Shown here: positions 8,982-17,951 of the stretch, in pieces
Layout of the letters: every line of letters begins with the position of its first letter
Position numbering within the stretch: the stretch's first letter is position 1
Source of the DNA: Thauera sp. JM12B12
GTDB lineage: Bacteria; Pseudomonadota; Gammaproteobacteria; Burkholderiales; Rhodocyclaceae
NCBI RefSeq assembly: GCF_039614725.1
Contig: NZ_CP154859.1
Coordinates: 3,968,001 to 4,032,000, forward strand
Reading direction: 5' to 3'
DNA: 64,000 bases
Notes under the pieces: generated by a model
Database searches by the model: none
What the model was told of the DNA's origin: nothing
The model's input: only the letters and a program-made list of their open reading frames with translations
Program-made: the position numbers and the translations under genes

Positions 8982-10649
8982 TCAGACGTGGTAACGACGC
9001 TGAACGACACGGAAGCGGTTGGCGACGAAGGCCGAATCCGAATACGAGGCGTTGGCGGACGGGTTGCCGCCGGTGCCGTGGTAGTCGGAGAAGGCCGCCG
9101 ACTGGTTCACGAAGATGCCGCCCGTGAGGTTGATCGACAGCGCGACCTTGCCGCGCCAGGTGGCCTCGGTCATGGCGTCGATGACGTCCTGCCTGGTGGA
9201 ATACAGGCCGACGGTGAGGGCGCCATGCGTGCTGACCACGCGCTCGGACAGGGCGATGCCGGCAGCGGTGTCTGCGACCTTGACGATGAAGCTGATCGGG
9301 CCGAAGCGCTCTTCCATGTAGGCCTTCTCGTCGGCCGCGTCGCAGGCCAGCAGCACCGGGGTGCGTACCTTGGCACCCGGGAACTCGGGGTTGTCGAGCG
9401 CCTGCGAGGCGAGCACGACCTTGCCCAAGGCGCCGCTGTTGGCGATGTCGATGCGCTCGGCGGTGTCGGCGGACTGGATCGCGCCGAGCACGGCGAAGGC
9501 GACTTCCGGCTTGGACAGGAAGCGCTCGACGGACTTCGCCAGGTCTGCACACACCTCGTCGTAGCTCTTGTGGCCGTCCTCGGTGTCGATGCCGCCCGCC
9601 GGGACGAAGATCGCCTGCGAGGTGGTGCACATCTGGCCCGAGTAGAGCGAAAGCGTGAAGGCGAGATTGCCGAGCATCGCCTTGTAGGCATTGGTGGAGT
9701 CGATGACGATGTTGTTCACGCCTGCGAGCTCGGCGTACACCTGGGCCTGGCGGCAGTTGTCGATCAGCCACTGGCCGAAGACGTTGCTGCCGGTGAAGTC
9801 GACCGACTTGACCGCCGGATGGGTGGCGAGCGCCTGGGTGACGCTGCGCTGGGTCGCCACGCACAGGCTCACCAGGTTGGGGTCGATGCCGTTCTCGGCG
9901 AGCACGGCGCGGATGGTGCGCACGGTGATCGCCGCCGGGAGGATGGCGTTGCTGTGCGGCTTGACGATGACGGCATTGCCGGTCGACAGCGCAGCGAACA
10001 GGCCCGGGTAGGTGTTCCAGGTCGGGAAGGTGCCGCAGCCGATCACCAGGCCGATGCCGCGGCCGACGATCTCGAAGTGCTTCTTCATGACCAGCGGCGG
10101 GTTCTTGCCCTGCGGCTTCTCCCAGGTGGCTTCGGAAGGCACGAAGCTCTGCTCGCGCCAGGCGTAGGTGACGGCCTCGAGGCCGCGGTCCTGGGCGTGC
10201 GGGCCGCCGGCCTGGAAGGCCATCATCCAGCCCTGGCCGGTGGTCATCATCACCGCGTGGGCGATCTCGAAGCTCTGCTTGTTGAGGCGGTCGAGGATCT
10301 CCAGGCAGATGCCGGCGCGGCCGTCGGCGCCCACCGCCTGCCAGCCCTTCATGGCCTCGAGGCCGGCGGCGATCAGCGCGTCCGGATCGCACACCGGATA
10401 GCTGACGTCGAGCGCCACGCCGTAGGGCGAGCTCTCACCCCCATGCCAGCCGGTCTGCCCCGGCTGATCCAGCTCGAATCGCTTGCCCAGGTGCGCCTCG
10501 AATGCGCGCTTGCCCTCGTCCGGTGCCGCTTCGCCATACAGCTTGGGGCTCGGCATCTCGGGGAACGGGGACCAGTAGCCGCGCGTGGCGATGGCGCTGA
10601 GCGCGCCCTCCAGGGTGGCACGATGCTTCTCGAGCAGGGGATGGGTCAT
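8982..10649 (-). CDS. paaN: PaaN-type aldehyde dehydrogenase (stand-alone, no MaoC domain)
   Basis: The 555-residue aldehyde dehydrogenase of the PaaN family has the catalytic Cys in GQMCTTSQAIFVPAGG. It would oxidise 3-oxo-5,6-dehydrosuberyl-CoA semialdehyde made by oxepin ring opening. E. coli PaaZ (about 680 residues) has an extra C-terminal MaoC-like hydratase domain that hydrolyses the oxepin ring; this protein ends before such a domain, and no MaoC-like gene is in the window. The start MTHPLLEKHR at 10649 follows a GGAGAG ribosome site; a start 14 codons upstream lacks one. First gene of the operon. Confidence 0.92.
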   Translation of the reverse strand: MTHPLLEKHRATLEGALSAIATRGYWSPFPEMPSPKLYGEAAPDEGKRAFEAHLGKRFELDQPGQTGWHGGESSPYGVALDVSYPVCDPDALIAAGLEAMKGWQAVGADGRAGICLEILDRLNKQSFEIAHAVMMTTGQGWMMAFQAGGPHAQDRGLEAVTYAWREQSFVPSEATWEKPQGKNPPLVMKKHFEIVGRGIGLVIGCGTFPTWNTYPGLFAALSTGNAVIVKPHSNAILPAAITVRTIRAVLAENGIDPNLVSLCVATQRSVTQALATHPAVKSVDFTGSNVFGQWLIDNCRQAQVYAELAGVNNIVIDSTNAYKAMLGNLAFTLSLYSGQMCTTSQAIFVPAGGIDTEDGHKSYDEVCADLAKSVERFLSKPEVAFAVLGAIQSADTAERIDIANSGALGKVVLASQALDNPEFPGAKVRTPVLLACDAADEKAYMEERFGPISFIVKVADTAAGIALSERVVSTHGALTVGLYSTRQDVIDAMTEATWRGKVALSINLTGGIFVNQSAAFSDYHGTGGNPSANASYSDSAFVANRFRVVQRRYHV

Positions 10650-10682
10650 TGGTCTCTCCGGGTAGGTGATCTTGTGCTTCAA

Positions 10683-10711
10683 ACGATACAAATGGATTTA
10701 GTCCATGTCAA
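10683..10711 (-). promoter_or_regulatory. Sigma-70 promoter of the paaN-paaE operon
   Basis: Reading the minus strand, TTGACA (10711-10706), a 17-base spacer and TATCGT (10688-10683) form a near-consensus promoter about 35 bases upstream of the paaN start codon. The surrounding 200 bases are far richer in A+T than the genes. The -10 element lies inside a TGTATC half-site. Confidence 0.7.
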
Positions 10712-10722
10712 TCATCTGTATC
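10685..10722. promoter_or_regulatory. Candidate operator, GATACA-N26-TGTATC, at paaN promoter
   Basis: Inverted half-sites GATACA (10685-10690) and TGTATC (10717-10722) flank the -35/-10 region of the paaN promoter. The same hexamers recur at the paaX and transporter promoters. A GntR-like repressor such as PaaX is the likely ligand, released by phenylacetyl-CoA, but the binding protein is inferred. Confidence 0.5.
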
Positions 10723-10891
10723 TCTTTCAGGCCATCGAAAGATTCGATGTTCTGCATTTCGTAACAGGTTTTCAAAAACGGAACTTGTTTTTTATCTGTA
10801 ACTTACGTTTATTTTCTCTAGCTGTTTTGGATTTTCATCCAGGACTATGAAAATTCCTCAAAGCCGCCATCGCCCTCGTTGCGATACCGTT

Positions 10892-10922
10892 TTGATACTC
10901 TTGTATTGCTTTTGTGTATCAT
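10892..10922 (+). promoter_or_regulatory. Candidate paaX promoter/operator with TGATAC-N17-GTATCA
   Basis: TGATAC (10893-10898) and GTATCA (10916-10921) form an inverted pair with a 17-base spacer. TTGATA at 10892 with TATCAT at 10917 could act as weak -35/-10 boxes (19-base spacing). It lies between paaN and paaX, in the 475-base stretch without genes (10650-11124). The arrangement would allow autoregulation. The rest of that stretch is A+T-rich up to about 10930 and then ordinary GC-rich leader. Confidence 0.4.
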
Positions 10923-11124
10923 ATCAAGAACCTCAGAACGCAGCACGCCGACCGCGGCACGCCTTGATCGCGACAACGCCGCCGTGCGCGCCCACCCGGA
11001 CACCCACACGATGCCGACGAACTCGCCCGCCACCGCCTCCCGCCGGAGCCCTTTGCGCCAGGCAGCGGAGTCGATAGACTTCGCGCCCGCAACAACGGCA
11101 ACCGCCCGCCTGGCCCATCGATCC

Positions 11125-12075
11125 GTGACGAACTCCATTCAGGACCGCCTCGAAGCATTCCGCAAGCAGGACCGCGTGCAGGCGGGGTCGCTGATCGTTT
11201 CCGCCTTCGGTGACGCCGTCGTGCCGCGCGGCGGTCGCGTCTGGCTGGGCAGCCTGATCCGGCTGCTCGAGCCCCTGGGGCTCAACGAGCGTCTGGTGCG
11301 GACCTCTGTATTCCGCCTCGTGCGCGACGAGTGGCTGGCCAGCGAACCCTGCGGCCGGCGCACGGACTATCTGCTCACTGCTTCCGGGCTGCAGCGCATC
11401 GAGGACGCCTCGCGCCGCATTTACGCCTCGAGCGCACAGGGCTGGGACCGGCGCTGGCGCCTGGTGTTGACGGTTGGCGAGCTCGTCGCGAAGGATCGCG
11501 AGCGCCTGCGCCGCGCCTTGTTCTGGCAGGGCTTCGGCACCCTGAACGGCGACTGCTTCATTCATCCGAGTGCCGACCTGATCGCGTCCTTCGATGCCCT
11601 CGTCGGCGAGGGGCTCGGCGCGCTCGTACCCAAGCTCAAGCCGCTGCTGGCGGCCGATGCCGCGCTCGGCGCGGCGGCAAGTGATGCCGAACTCGTTCGC
11701 GCAGCGTGGAATCTGGAACGCCTGGCCGCCACCTATCGCGATTTCGTCGCCTGCTACCAGCCGGTTCTCGCGCAGCTGCGCGACGGCGCGGGCGACTGCG
11801 ACGACGAGAGCGCCTTCCTCGTGCGCATCCTGCTGATCCACGACTATCGCCGCCTGCTGCTGCGCGACCCCGGCCTGCCCGACGTGCTGCTGTCCGCCGA
11901 CTGGCCCGGACAGCGCGCCCGCCTGCTCTGTCGCGAACTCTACCGGCGCCTGCTGACGCCGTCCGAGCGCCACCTCGAGGCGCACTTCCAGCTCGCCGAC
12001 GGGCGCACGCCCGAAGCCTCGGCGCAACTGCTCGAACGCTTCCAGGACGCCGACCCGCTGCGCGACACGGCCTGA
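11125..12075 (+). CDS. paaX: PaaX family transcriptional repressor of phenylacetate genes
   Basis: The protein has an N-terminal winged helix (about residues 10-90, with LGLNERLVRTSVFRLVRDEWL) and the C-terminal PaaX domains. Other landmarks are AQGWDRRWRLVLT, the FWQGFGTLNGDCFIHPS stretch and LLIHDYRRLLLRDPGLPDVLL. PaaX represses paa genes and releases DNA when it binds phenylacetyl-CoA. The GTG at 11125 gives 316 residues, equal to E. coli PaaX; an ATG at 11011 would give 354. No convincing ribosome site distinguishes the starts, so the choice rests on family length. It is divergent from paaN. Confidence 0.9.
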   Translation: MTNSIQDRLEAFRKQDRVQAGSLIVSAFGDAVVPRGGRVWLGSLIRLLEPLGLNERLVRTSVFRLVRDEWLASEPCGRRTDYLLTASGLQRIEDASRRIYASSAQGWDRRWRLVLTVGELVAKDRERLRRALFWQGFGTLNGDCFIHPSADLIASFDALVGEGLGALVPKLKPLLAADAALGAAASDAELVRAAWNLERLAATYRDFVACYQPVLAQLRDGAGDCDDESAFLVRILLIHDYRRLLLRDPGLPDVLLSADWPGQRARLLCRELYRRLLTPSERHLEAHFQLADGRTPEASAQLLERFQDADPLRDTA

Positions 12076-12152
12076 TCGCGGCGCCACGACGCCGCGGCCC
12101 CTGCTGCGGATGGCGGTCGGCCCGCGAACAGCCTGCACGGCCGCGCCCTGCC

Positions 12153-12770
12153 TCAGCCTTCCTTGCGCCGCAGTTCCACCAGCGGCACCACCTCGGGCAT
12201 GTGGATGCGCGTGCGTCCGGGCTCGACCGCCACCAGGGGCGTGGTTTCCTGCATCGTCGCCAGGCTGCGGCGCGAGAGGTCCTGGTAGGTCGCAGTGCCG
12301 GCACTCTTCCAGCGGATCTCCTCGTCCGACAGCGGACGGATCACCTTCGCCGGCATGCCCGCGACCAGCACGCGCGGCGGAATCTCCACGCCCGCCTTGA
12401 CGAAGGCAGAGGCGGCGACGATCGATGCCTCGCCGATCACCGCGTTATCCATGATCACCGCATTCATCCCGACCAGCGCGTTGCGACCGATCCGGCAGCC
12501 ATGCAGCACCGCACCGTGGCCGATGTGGCCATCCTCCTCGACCACCGTATCGGTACCGGGGAAGCCATGCATCACGCAGGTGTCCTGGATGTTGGACCCG
12601 CGCTCGAGGATGAGCCGCCCGAAGTCGCCGCGCAGGCTCGCGCACGGGCCGACATAGCAGCCGGGGCCGACGATCACGTCTCCGATGAGCACCGCCGAGG
12701 GGTGCACGTACGCGCTCGGATCCACCACCGGCACGATGCCGTCGATCGCATAGACTTTCAGCTGGGTCAT
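12153..12770 (-). CDS. paaY: PaaY, left-handed beta-helix thioesterase/gamma-carbonic anhydrase family
   Basis: The 205-residue hexapeptide-repeat protein has repeated I/V-G-x motifs ([39 protein letters not shown]) and the metal His residues of the gamma-carbonic anhydrase fold. PaaY acts as a thioesterase on dead-end ring-hydroxylated or cyclised CoA esters. Its ATG has a GAGGAG ribosome site. It converges with paaX; a 77-base gap holds a GC-rich 7-bp hairpin (12077-12096) without a T-run. It diverges from the IclR-type gene across a short A+T-rich spacer. Confidence 0.93.
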   Translation of the reverse strand: MTQLKVYAIDGIVPVVDPSAYVHPSAVLIGDVIVGPGCYVGPCASLRGDFGRLILERGSNIQDTCVMHGFPGTDTVVEEDGHIGHGAVLHGCRIGRNALVGMNAVIMDNAVIGEASIVAASAFVKAGVEIPPRVLVAGMPAKVIRPLSDEEIRWKSAGTATYQDLSRRSLATMQETTPLVAVEPGRTRIHMPEVVPLVELRRKEG

Positions 12771-12850
12771 TGCTTTTCTCCTCAGTTCGGACTTATGTTA
12801 CATATAAAGAAAATAATTCTTCAATAAGTAATTTTATGATCACCGCCCTC

Positions 12851-13669
12851 ATGAACGACGAACTCGACGGCAAGCACGGCGTGCAATCCCTCGAAGTGGG
12901 CATGAGCATCCTGCGCGCAATGGTCAGCGGCAAGCGCTCGATGATGCTCAAGGACATCGCCCAGGCCGCGGACATGCCCCCGTCCAAGGCCCATCGCTAC
13001 CTGGTGAGCCTGATCCGCTCGGGCCTCGTCGAGCAGGACCGGCTCACCTCCCGCTACGACCTCGGCCCCTTCGCGCTCAACCTCGGTCTCGTCGCCCTCG
13101 ACCGCGTGGACCGCATCCGCCTCGGTCTCGCCGCGATCAGCGAGCTGCGCGATCTCACCAACGAGACGGTGGCCCTCGCAGTGTGGAGCGATCGCGGCCC
13201 GGTCGTCGTGCGCTGGGAGCGTCCGCGGCGGCCGATCACCGTCAACGTGCTCACCGGCACCCACCTGAGCCTGCTCGGCTCGGCCGCCGGCCGCGTGTTC
13301 GCGGCATGGATGCCTGCGTCGCAGACCGAGGAGCTGCTGCGCCAGGAGCTCGCTTCAGGCCGGGTGCCGCCCGGCGTCGCCACGCTCGAGGACGCCCGCC
13401 GCCTGCTCGCCGAGGTTCGCGCGCAAGGCCTCGCCGTCATCTCGAGCGGCTATTTCGCCCGCGGCGTCGAGGCCGCAGCCGGCCCGGTGTTCAACTTCAA
13501 GAACGAAATCAACATGAGCATCGCGGTCGTCGGCGTCGAGGGCACGCTCGACCTGACCCCCGATGGCTCGACCCTCGCCGCGCTGCGACACGCCTGCGCC
13601 GAACTTTCGGTACGCCTGGGCTCGACCAGCACCGACGCCGGTCGCGCGGGCGGTCCGGCCGTGACCTGA
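12851..13669 (+). CDS. IclR family transcriptional regulator
   Basis: The 272-residue regulator has an N-terminal winged helix (about residues 8-70, with MLKDIAQAADMPPSKAHRYL) and a C-terminal IclR ligand-binding domain containing ISSGYFARGVEAAAGPVFN. IclR proteins commonly control aromatic catabolism and sense a pathway acid. It lies between paaY and the transporter operon, so it may control either. Start choice is uncertain: ATG at 12851 (MNDELDGKHG) or 12836; neither has a strong ribosome site. The ligand is unknown. Confidence 0.85.
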   Translation: MNDELDGKHGVQSLEVGMSILRAMVSGKRSMMLKDIAQAADMPPSKAHRYLVSLIRSGLVEQDRLTSRYDLGPFALNLGLVALDRVDRIRLGLAAISELRDLTNETVALAVWSDRGPVVVRWERPRRPITVNVLTGTHLSLLGSAAGRVFAAWMPASQTEELLRQELASGRVPPGVATLEDARRLLAEVRAQGLAVISSGYFARGVEAAAGPVFNFKNEINMSIAVVGVEGTLDLTPDGSTLAALRHACAELSVRLGSTSTDAGRAGGPAVT

Positions 13670-13685
13670 GGCGCGCGGCCTAACC

Positions 13686-13730
13686 GATACATTTTTTTTG
13701 CTTGACTGGCTCTTTTGTATCATTTCTAAT
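13686..13730 (+). promoter_or_regulatory. Promoter and candidate operator of the HAAT transporter operon
   Basis: TTGACT (13702-13707), a 17-base spacer and TCTAAT (13725-13730) form a strong sigma-70-type promoter about 107 bases before the binding-protein gene. GATACA (13686-13691) upstream of the -35 and TGTATC (13716-13721) in the spacer repeat the half-sites seen at the paaN promoter. This suggests co-regulation with phenylacetate catabolism. Confidence 0.65.
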
Positions 13731-13836
13731 TCCCAGAACCAGTTCCCTATTTCAGAATTACCGCCACCCGAGCGGGCGCCAACGACACGCCGGAACAGGC
13801 GCACCGGCAAACGGCACCACCACTGGAGGAGACACC

Positions 13837-14985
13837 ATGAAACTGCGCAACACCCTGCTGGCCGCCCTCGGCCTCGCTTTCGCCGCCACCGCCGCCCAAG
13901 CCGAGATCAAGGTCGGCGTCGTGCTGTCGGCCACCGGTCCCGCAGCCTCGCTCGGCATCCCCGAGAAGAACACGATCTCGCTGCTGCCCACCACGATCGG
14001 CGGCGAAAAGGTCAGCTACATCGTCCTCGACGACGCCTCCGACACCACCACCGCGGTCAAGAACGCCCGCAAGCTGGTCGCCGAGGACAAGGTGGACGTC
14101 ATCATCGGCTCCACCACCAGCCCGGCCTCGCTCGCCATGGTCGACGTCGCCGCCGAGACCCAGACGCCGATGATCTCGATGGCCGCCTCCGCCCGCATCG
14201 TCGCGCCGATGGACGACAAGAAGCGCTGGATCTTCAAGACGCCGCAGAACGACCAGCAGATGGCCTCCGCGATCATCGAGCACATGGGCGCCAGCAACAT
14301 CAAGAAGGTGTCCTTCATCGGCTTCGCCAATGCCTATGGCGAGGGCTGGTACGAGCAGTTCAAGAAGCTGGCCGAAGCCGCCGGCATCGAGGTCGTCGCC
14401 AACGAGCGCTTCAACCCCGCCGACACCTCGGTGACCGGCCAGGCGCTCAAGCTGATGTCGGCCAAGCCCGATGCGGTGTTCATCGCCGGCTCCGGCACCC
14501 CGGCCGCATTGCCGCAGAAGACCCTGCGCGAGCGGGGCTACAAGGGCCCGATCTACCAGACGCACGGCGTCGCCAACAACGACTTCCTGCGCATCTGCGG
14601 CAAGGACTGCGAAGGCACGCTGCTGCCGGTCGGCCCGGTGCAGATGGCACGTAGCCTCCCGGACAGCCACCCGGTGAAAGCCACCGCGCTCGCCTACGTC
14701 GAGAAGTACGAGGCCGCCTACGGCGCCGGCTCGGTGTCGAGCTTCGGCGGCTACGCATGGGATGCCGGCGTGCTGCTCGAGGCCGCCGTCCCCAACGCCC
14801 TCAAGACCGCCAAGCCGGGCAGCACCGAGTTCCGTGCCGCGCTGCGCGACGCGCTCGAGGGCGTCAAGGAAGTCGCCGGCGCGACCGGCATCTACACGAT
14901 GAGCGCCGAAGACCACCTCGGCCTGGATGAGCGCTCGCGCGTGATGATCGAGATCCGCGACGGTCAGTGGTCGCTGCTGAAGTAA
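13837..14985 (+). CDS. HAAT-type ABC transporter periplasmic binding protein
   Basis: The 382-residue protein has a signal peptide (residues 1-22, cleavage after AQA) and the Peripla_BP_6 fold (GVVLSATGPAASLG, IIGSTTSPASLA). TGGAGGAG precedes the ATG. Binding proteins of this family take branched-chain amino acids, amides or aromatic acids. Its place beside the paa genes and the shared half-sites suggest phenylacetate or a related acid, but the ligand cannot be read from the sequence. The permease and ATPase genes follow after a GC-rich hairpin. Confidence 0.9.
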   Translation: MKLRNTLLAALGLAFAATAAQAEIKVGVVLSATGPAASLGIPEKNTISLLPTTIGGEKVSYIVLDDASDTTTAVKNARKLVAEDKVDVIIGSTTSPASLAMVDVAAETQTPMISMAASARIVAPMDDKKRWIFKTPQNDQQMASAIIEHMGASNIKKVSFIGFANAYGEGWYEQFKKLAEAAGIEVVANERFNPADTSVTGQALKLMSAKPDAVFIAGSGTPAALPQKTLRERGYKGPIYQTHGVANNDFLRICGKDCEGTLLPVGPVQMARSLPDSHPVKATALAYVEKYEAAYGAGSVSSFGGYAWDAGVLLEAAVPNALKTAKPGSTEFRAALRDALEGVKEVAGATGIYTMSAEDHLGLDERSRVMIEIRDGQWSLLK

Positions 14986-14992
14986 GCACCTG

Positions 14993-15031
14993 AGCGGGCG
15001 CAGGGCGCGCGAGCGCCCCGCGCCCGCTTTG
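14993..15031 (+). terminator. GC-rich hairpin between binding protein and permease genes (attenuator-like)
   Basis: AGCGGGCGC (14993-15001) pairs with GCGCCCGCT (15020-15028), and GGGCGC pairs with GCGCCC inside it, with a 4-base loop. A short TTT-rich tail follows. Such a hairpin would lower read-through or protect the upstream mRNA, so that the binding protein is made in excess over membrane parts. Confidence 0.55.
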
Positions 15032-15109
15032 CTTCGCCGGCGCACGGCCGGCGCAAGGAATCAAGAGCAGCCGGCGGTCGATGGCGGCCGGCACGCACGA
15101 GGCATATCC

Positions 15110-16147
15110 ATGGATTTGACAATTGCACTGATCCTGGGCCAGGACGGCATCACCAACGGTGCGATCTACGCGCTGCTGGCGCTGGCGCTGGTGCTGGTGT
15201 TCGCGGTCACGCGGGTGATCTTCATCCAGCAGGGCGAGTTCGTGGCCTACGGGGCGCTGACGCTGGCGATGATGCAGTCGGGCACGGTACCGGCCACGGT
15301 GTGGCTGCTGGTGGTGATGGGGGTGCTGGTGAGCGCGCTCGACGGCGCCAAGGCCCTCAAGGCCGGGCAGCTGCAGCGTGCCGCGGGCGTGGCGGGCTGG
15401 AACCTGGCCTACCCGCTGGCGCTCGCCGGGCTGCTCTGGGCGCTGCCGGCCAACGAGCTGCCGCTGGCGCTGCAGGTGATCCTGACGCTGGCGATCGTGG
15501 TGCCGATGGGGCCGATGATGTATCGCCTGATGTACCAGCCGATCGCCTCCGCCCCGGTGCTGATCCTGTTGATCGTCTCGGTGGCGGTGCATATCGCCAT
15601 GGTCGGCCTCGGGCTGCTCTTCTTCGGGGCCGAAGGCCAGAGGACGCCGTCCTTCAGCGACGCCAGCCTCGAGCTCGGTCCGCTGATGGTCTCCGGGCAG
15701 ACGATCTGGGTGCTGGTGGTGTCGGTGCTGCTGATCGTGGCGCTCTACCAGTTCTTCGAGCGCACGCTCTACGGCAAGGCGCTGCGCGCGACCGCGATCA
15801 ACCGCGTCGGCGCGCAGCTGATGGGGATCTCGCCCGCGCTCGCCGGCAAGCTCACGTTCTTCCTGGCCGCCTTCATCGGCGCGCTCTCGGGCGTGCTGAT
15901 CGCCCCGATCACCACGATCTACTACGACACCGGCTTTCTGATCGGCCTGAAGGGCTTCGTCGCCGCGATCATCGGCGGCCTGGCGAGCTACCCGCTGGCC
16001 GCGGCCGGCGCGCTCGTGGTCGGGCTGCTCGAGGCCTTCGCCTCGTTCTGGGCCAGCGCCTACAAGGAAGTCATCGTGTTCACCCTGATCATTCCCGTGC
16101 TGCTGTGGCGCTCGCTGCGTAGCCACCACGTGGAGGAAGAAGAATGA
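15110..16147 (+). CDS. HAAT-type ABC transporter permease (LivH-like)
   Basis: The 345-residue membrane protein has about eight hydrophobic segments and LivH landmarks (GAIYALLALALVLVFAVTRVI, RATAINRVGAQLMGI, GLKGFVAAIIGGLASYP). It forms half of the inner-membrane channel with the LivM part of the next gene. Its stop overlaps the next ATG by 4 bases, so translation is coupled. The start MDLTIALILGQDG at 15110 fits the family; an upstream in-frame ATG at 15029 would place it inside the hairpin region. Confidence 0.92.
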   Translation: MDLTIALILGQDGITNGAIYALLALALVLVFAVTRVIFIQQGEFVAYGALTLAMMQSGTVPATVWLLVVMGVLVSALDGAKALKAGQLQRAAGVAGWNLAYPLALAGLLWALPANELPLALQVILTLAIVVPMGPMMYRLMYQPIASAPVLILLIVSVAVHIAMVGLGLLFFGAEGQRTPSFSDASLELGPLMVSGQTIWVLVVSVLLIVALYQFFERTLYGKALRATAINRVGAQLMGISPALAGKLTFFLAAFIGALSGVLIAPITTIYYDTGFLIGLKGFVAAIIGGLASYPLAAAGALVVGLLEAFASFWASAYKEVIVFTLIIPVLLWRSLRSHHVEEEE

Positions 16148-17937
16148 GAACCGACCGTCTGGTGCTCGGCGCCTTCCTCGCGCTGCTGCTGGCGGTGCCG
16201 GCGATCCTGTCGCCGTACTACGTCACCCTGTTGAACTACATCGGCCTGTATGCGATGGTCGCCCTGGGCCTGGTGCTGCTGACCGGCGTGGGGGGCCTCA
16301 CCAGCTTCGGCCAGGCCGCCTTCGTGGGCCTGGGGGCGTACACCACCGCCGCGCTCACCACCGCCACCGATCTGCCGGCGTGGATCGCCTGGGTGGGGGC
16401 CTCGCCCTGGCTCACGCTGGTGGCGGGGCTGATCCTCACCGCGGTGGTCGCGGTGCTGATCGGCTCGCTCACACTCAAGCTCTCGGGCCACTTCCTGCCG
16501 CTGGGCACGATCGCCTGGGGCATCAGCCTGTATTTCCTCTTCGGCACCATGGCGAGCCTGGGCGGGCACACCGGCATCACCGGCATCCCGGCGATCAGCC
16601 TCTTCGGCTGGACGCTGGACGACGGCGGCGAGATCTACTACCTGATCTGGGCCTTCCTGCTCGTGGCCATGCTCACCACCCACAACCTGCTCGACTCGCG
16701 CGAGGGTCGTGCGATCCGCGCCTTGAAGGGCGGCCGGGTGATGGCCGAGGCGATGGGCGTCGATACCGGCCGCGCGCGCATGATCATCTTCGTGATCGCG
16801 GCGCTGCTCGCCTGTGCCTCGGGCTGGCTGTACGCGCACATGCAGCGCTTCGTGAACCCGACCCCGTTCGGCGTGCATATCGGCATCGAGTACCTCTTCA
16901 TGGCGGTGGTCGGCGGGGCCGGCTACGTGTGGGGGGCGATCGTCGGCGCCGGCGTCATCACCGTGCTCAAGCAGTGGCTGCAGGACTGGCTGCCCACCTT
17001 GCTGGGGGCGAGCGGCAACTTCGAGATGATCGTGTTCGGCTTCCTGATGGTGCTGGTGCTGCACCGGGCGCGCGAGGGCCTGTGGCCGATCCTCAAGAAA
17101 CTGGTGCCGATGCGCGCCATCCACAAGACGATCGATGCGAACGCCGAGACCCTGCCGCGGCGCACGCTGCCCAAGGCGGGCGAGCTGATCCTCGAGGCGA
17201 AGAACGTCACCCGCAAGTTCGGCGGTCTGGTCGCCAACAACGACATGAGCCTGGAGGTGCGCGCGGGCGAGATCCTCGCGCTCATCGGCCCCAACGGCGC
17301 GGGCAAGAGCACGATGTTCAACCAGATCTCGGGCGTGGACACCCCGACCTCGGGCGAGGTGCTGTTCCTGGGCAAGCCGGTGGCGGGCCACGACTCGCGC
17401 GAGATCGCCCGCATGGGCATGAGCCGCACCTTCCAGCACGTGAAGCTCTTGCCCACGATGACCGTGCTCGAGAACGTGGCCATCGGCGCGCACCTCAGAA
17501 GCGGCAAGGGCGTACTGAGCTCGGCCTGGCGCCTGGACCGCGCGGAAGAGGCGCGCATCCTGAAGGAAGCCGCGTACCAGATCGAGCGCGTGGGCCTGAA
17601 GGAGCACATGTATGAGGAAGCCGGCAGCCTGGCGCTGGGCCAGCAGCGCATCCTCGAGATCGCGCGCGCGCTGTGCGCCGACCCGTGCCTCTTGCTGCTC
17701 GACGAGCCGGCGGCCGGCCTGCGCTTCAAGGAGAAGCAGGCGCTGGGCGATCTGCTCAGGAAGCTGCGTGCCGAGGGCATGGCCACGCTGATCGTCGAGC
17801 ACGACATGGACTTCGTGATGAACCTCGTGGATCGGGTGGTGGTGATGGAGTTCGGCCAGAAGATCGCCGAGGGGCTGCCCGACGAGATCCAGAAGAACCC
17901 GGCGGTGCTCGAGGCCTATCTGGGCGGCGTGGAGTGA
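16144..17937 (+). CDS. Fused HAAT permease (LivM-like) and ATPase (LivG-like)
   Basis: In this 597-residue fusion, residues about 1-315 are a LivM-like permease ([38 protein letters not shown]) and about 345-597 a LivG-like ATPase. The ATPase has Walker [11 protein letters not shown], a signature LALGQQR, Walker [12 protein letters not shown] and the switch His in IVEHDMDFV. LivM and LivG are usually separate genes; here the reading frame is continuous with no sign of an error. It works with the upstream LivH-like and downstream LivF-like proteins. Confidence 0.93.
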   Translation: MRTDRLVLGAFLALLLAVPAILSPYYVTLLNYIGLYAMVALGLVLLTGVGGLTSFGQAAFVGLGAYTTAALTTATDLPAWIAWVGASPWLTLVAGLILTAVVAVLIGSLTLKLSGHFLPLGTIAWGISLYFLFGTMASLGGHTGITGIPAISLFGWTLDDGGEIYYLIWAFLLVAMLTTHNLLDSREGRAIRALKGGRVMAEAMGVDTGRARMIIFVIAALLACASGWLYAHMQRFVNPTPFGVHIGIEYLFMAVVGGAGYVWGAIVGAGVITVLKQWLQDWLPTLLGASGNFEMIVFGFLMVLVLHRAREGLWPILKKLVPMRAIHKTIDANAETLPRRTLPKAGELILEAKNVTRKFGGLVANNDMSLEVRAGEILALIGPNGAGKSTMFNQISGVDTPTSGEVLFLGKPVAGHDSREIARMGMSRTFQHVKLLPTMTVLENVAIGAHLRSGKGVLSSAWRLDRAEEARILKEAAYQIERVGLKEHMYEEAGSLALGQQRILEIARALCADPCLLLLDEPAAGLRFKEKQALGDLLRKLRAEGMATLIVEHDMDFVMNLVDRVVVMEFGQKIAEGLPDEIQKNPAVLEAYLGGVE

Positions 17938-17951
17938 GCGAGGAGAACGCG

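Noticed and set aside
10879..11124. N-terminal extension of PaaX from an ATG at 10879
   Set aside because: The extension has no family similarity, begins inside the A+T-rich promoter region, and would make the protein 82 residues longer than PaaX.
12077..12096. GC-rich hairpin between paaX and paaY
   Set aside because: Seven-base-pair stem with no T-run; too common in DNA of this composition to call a terminator.
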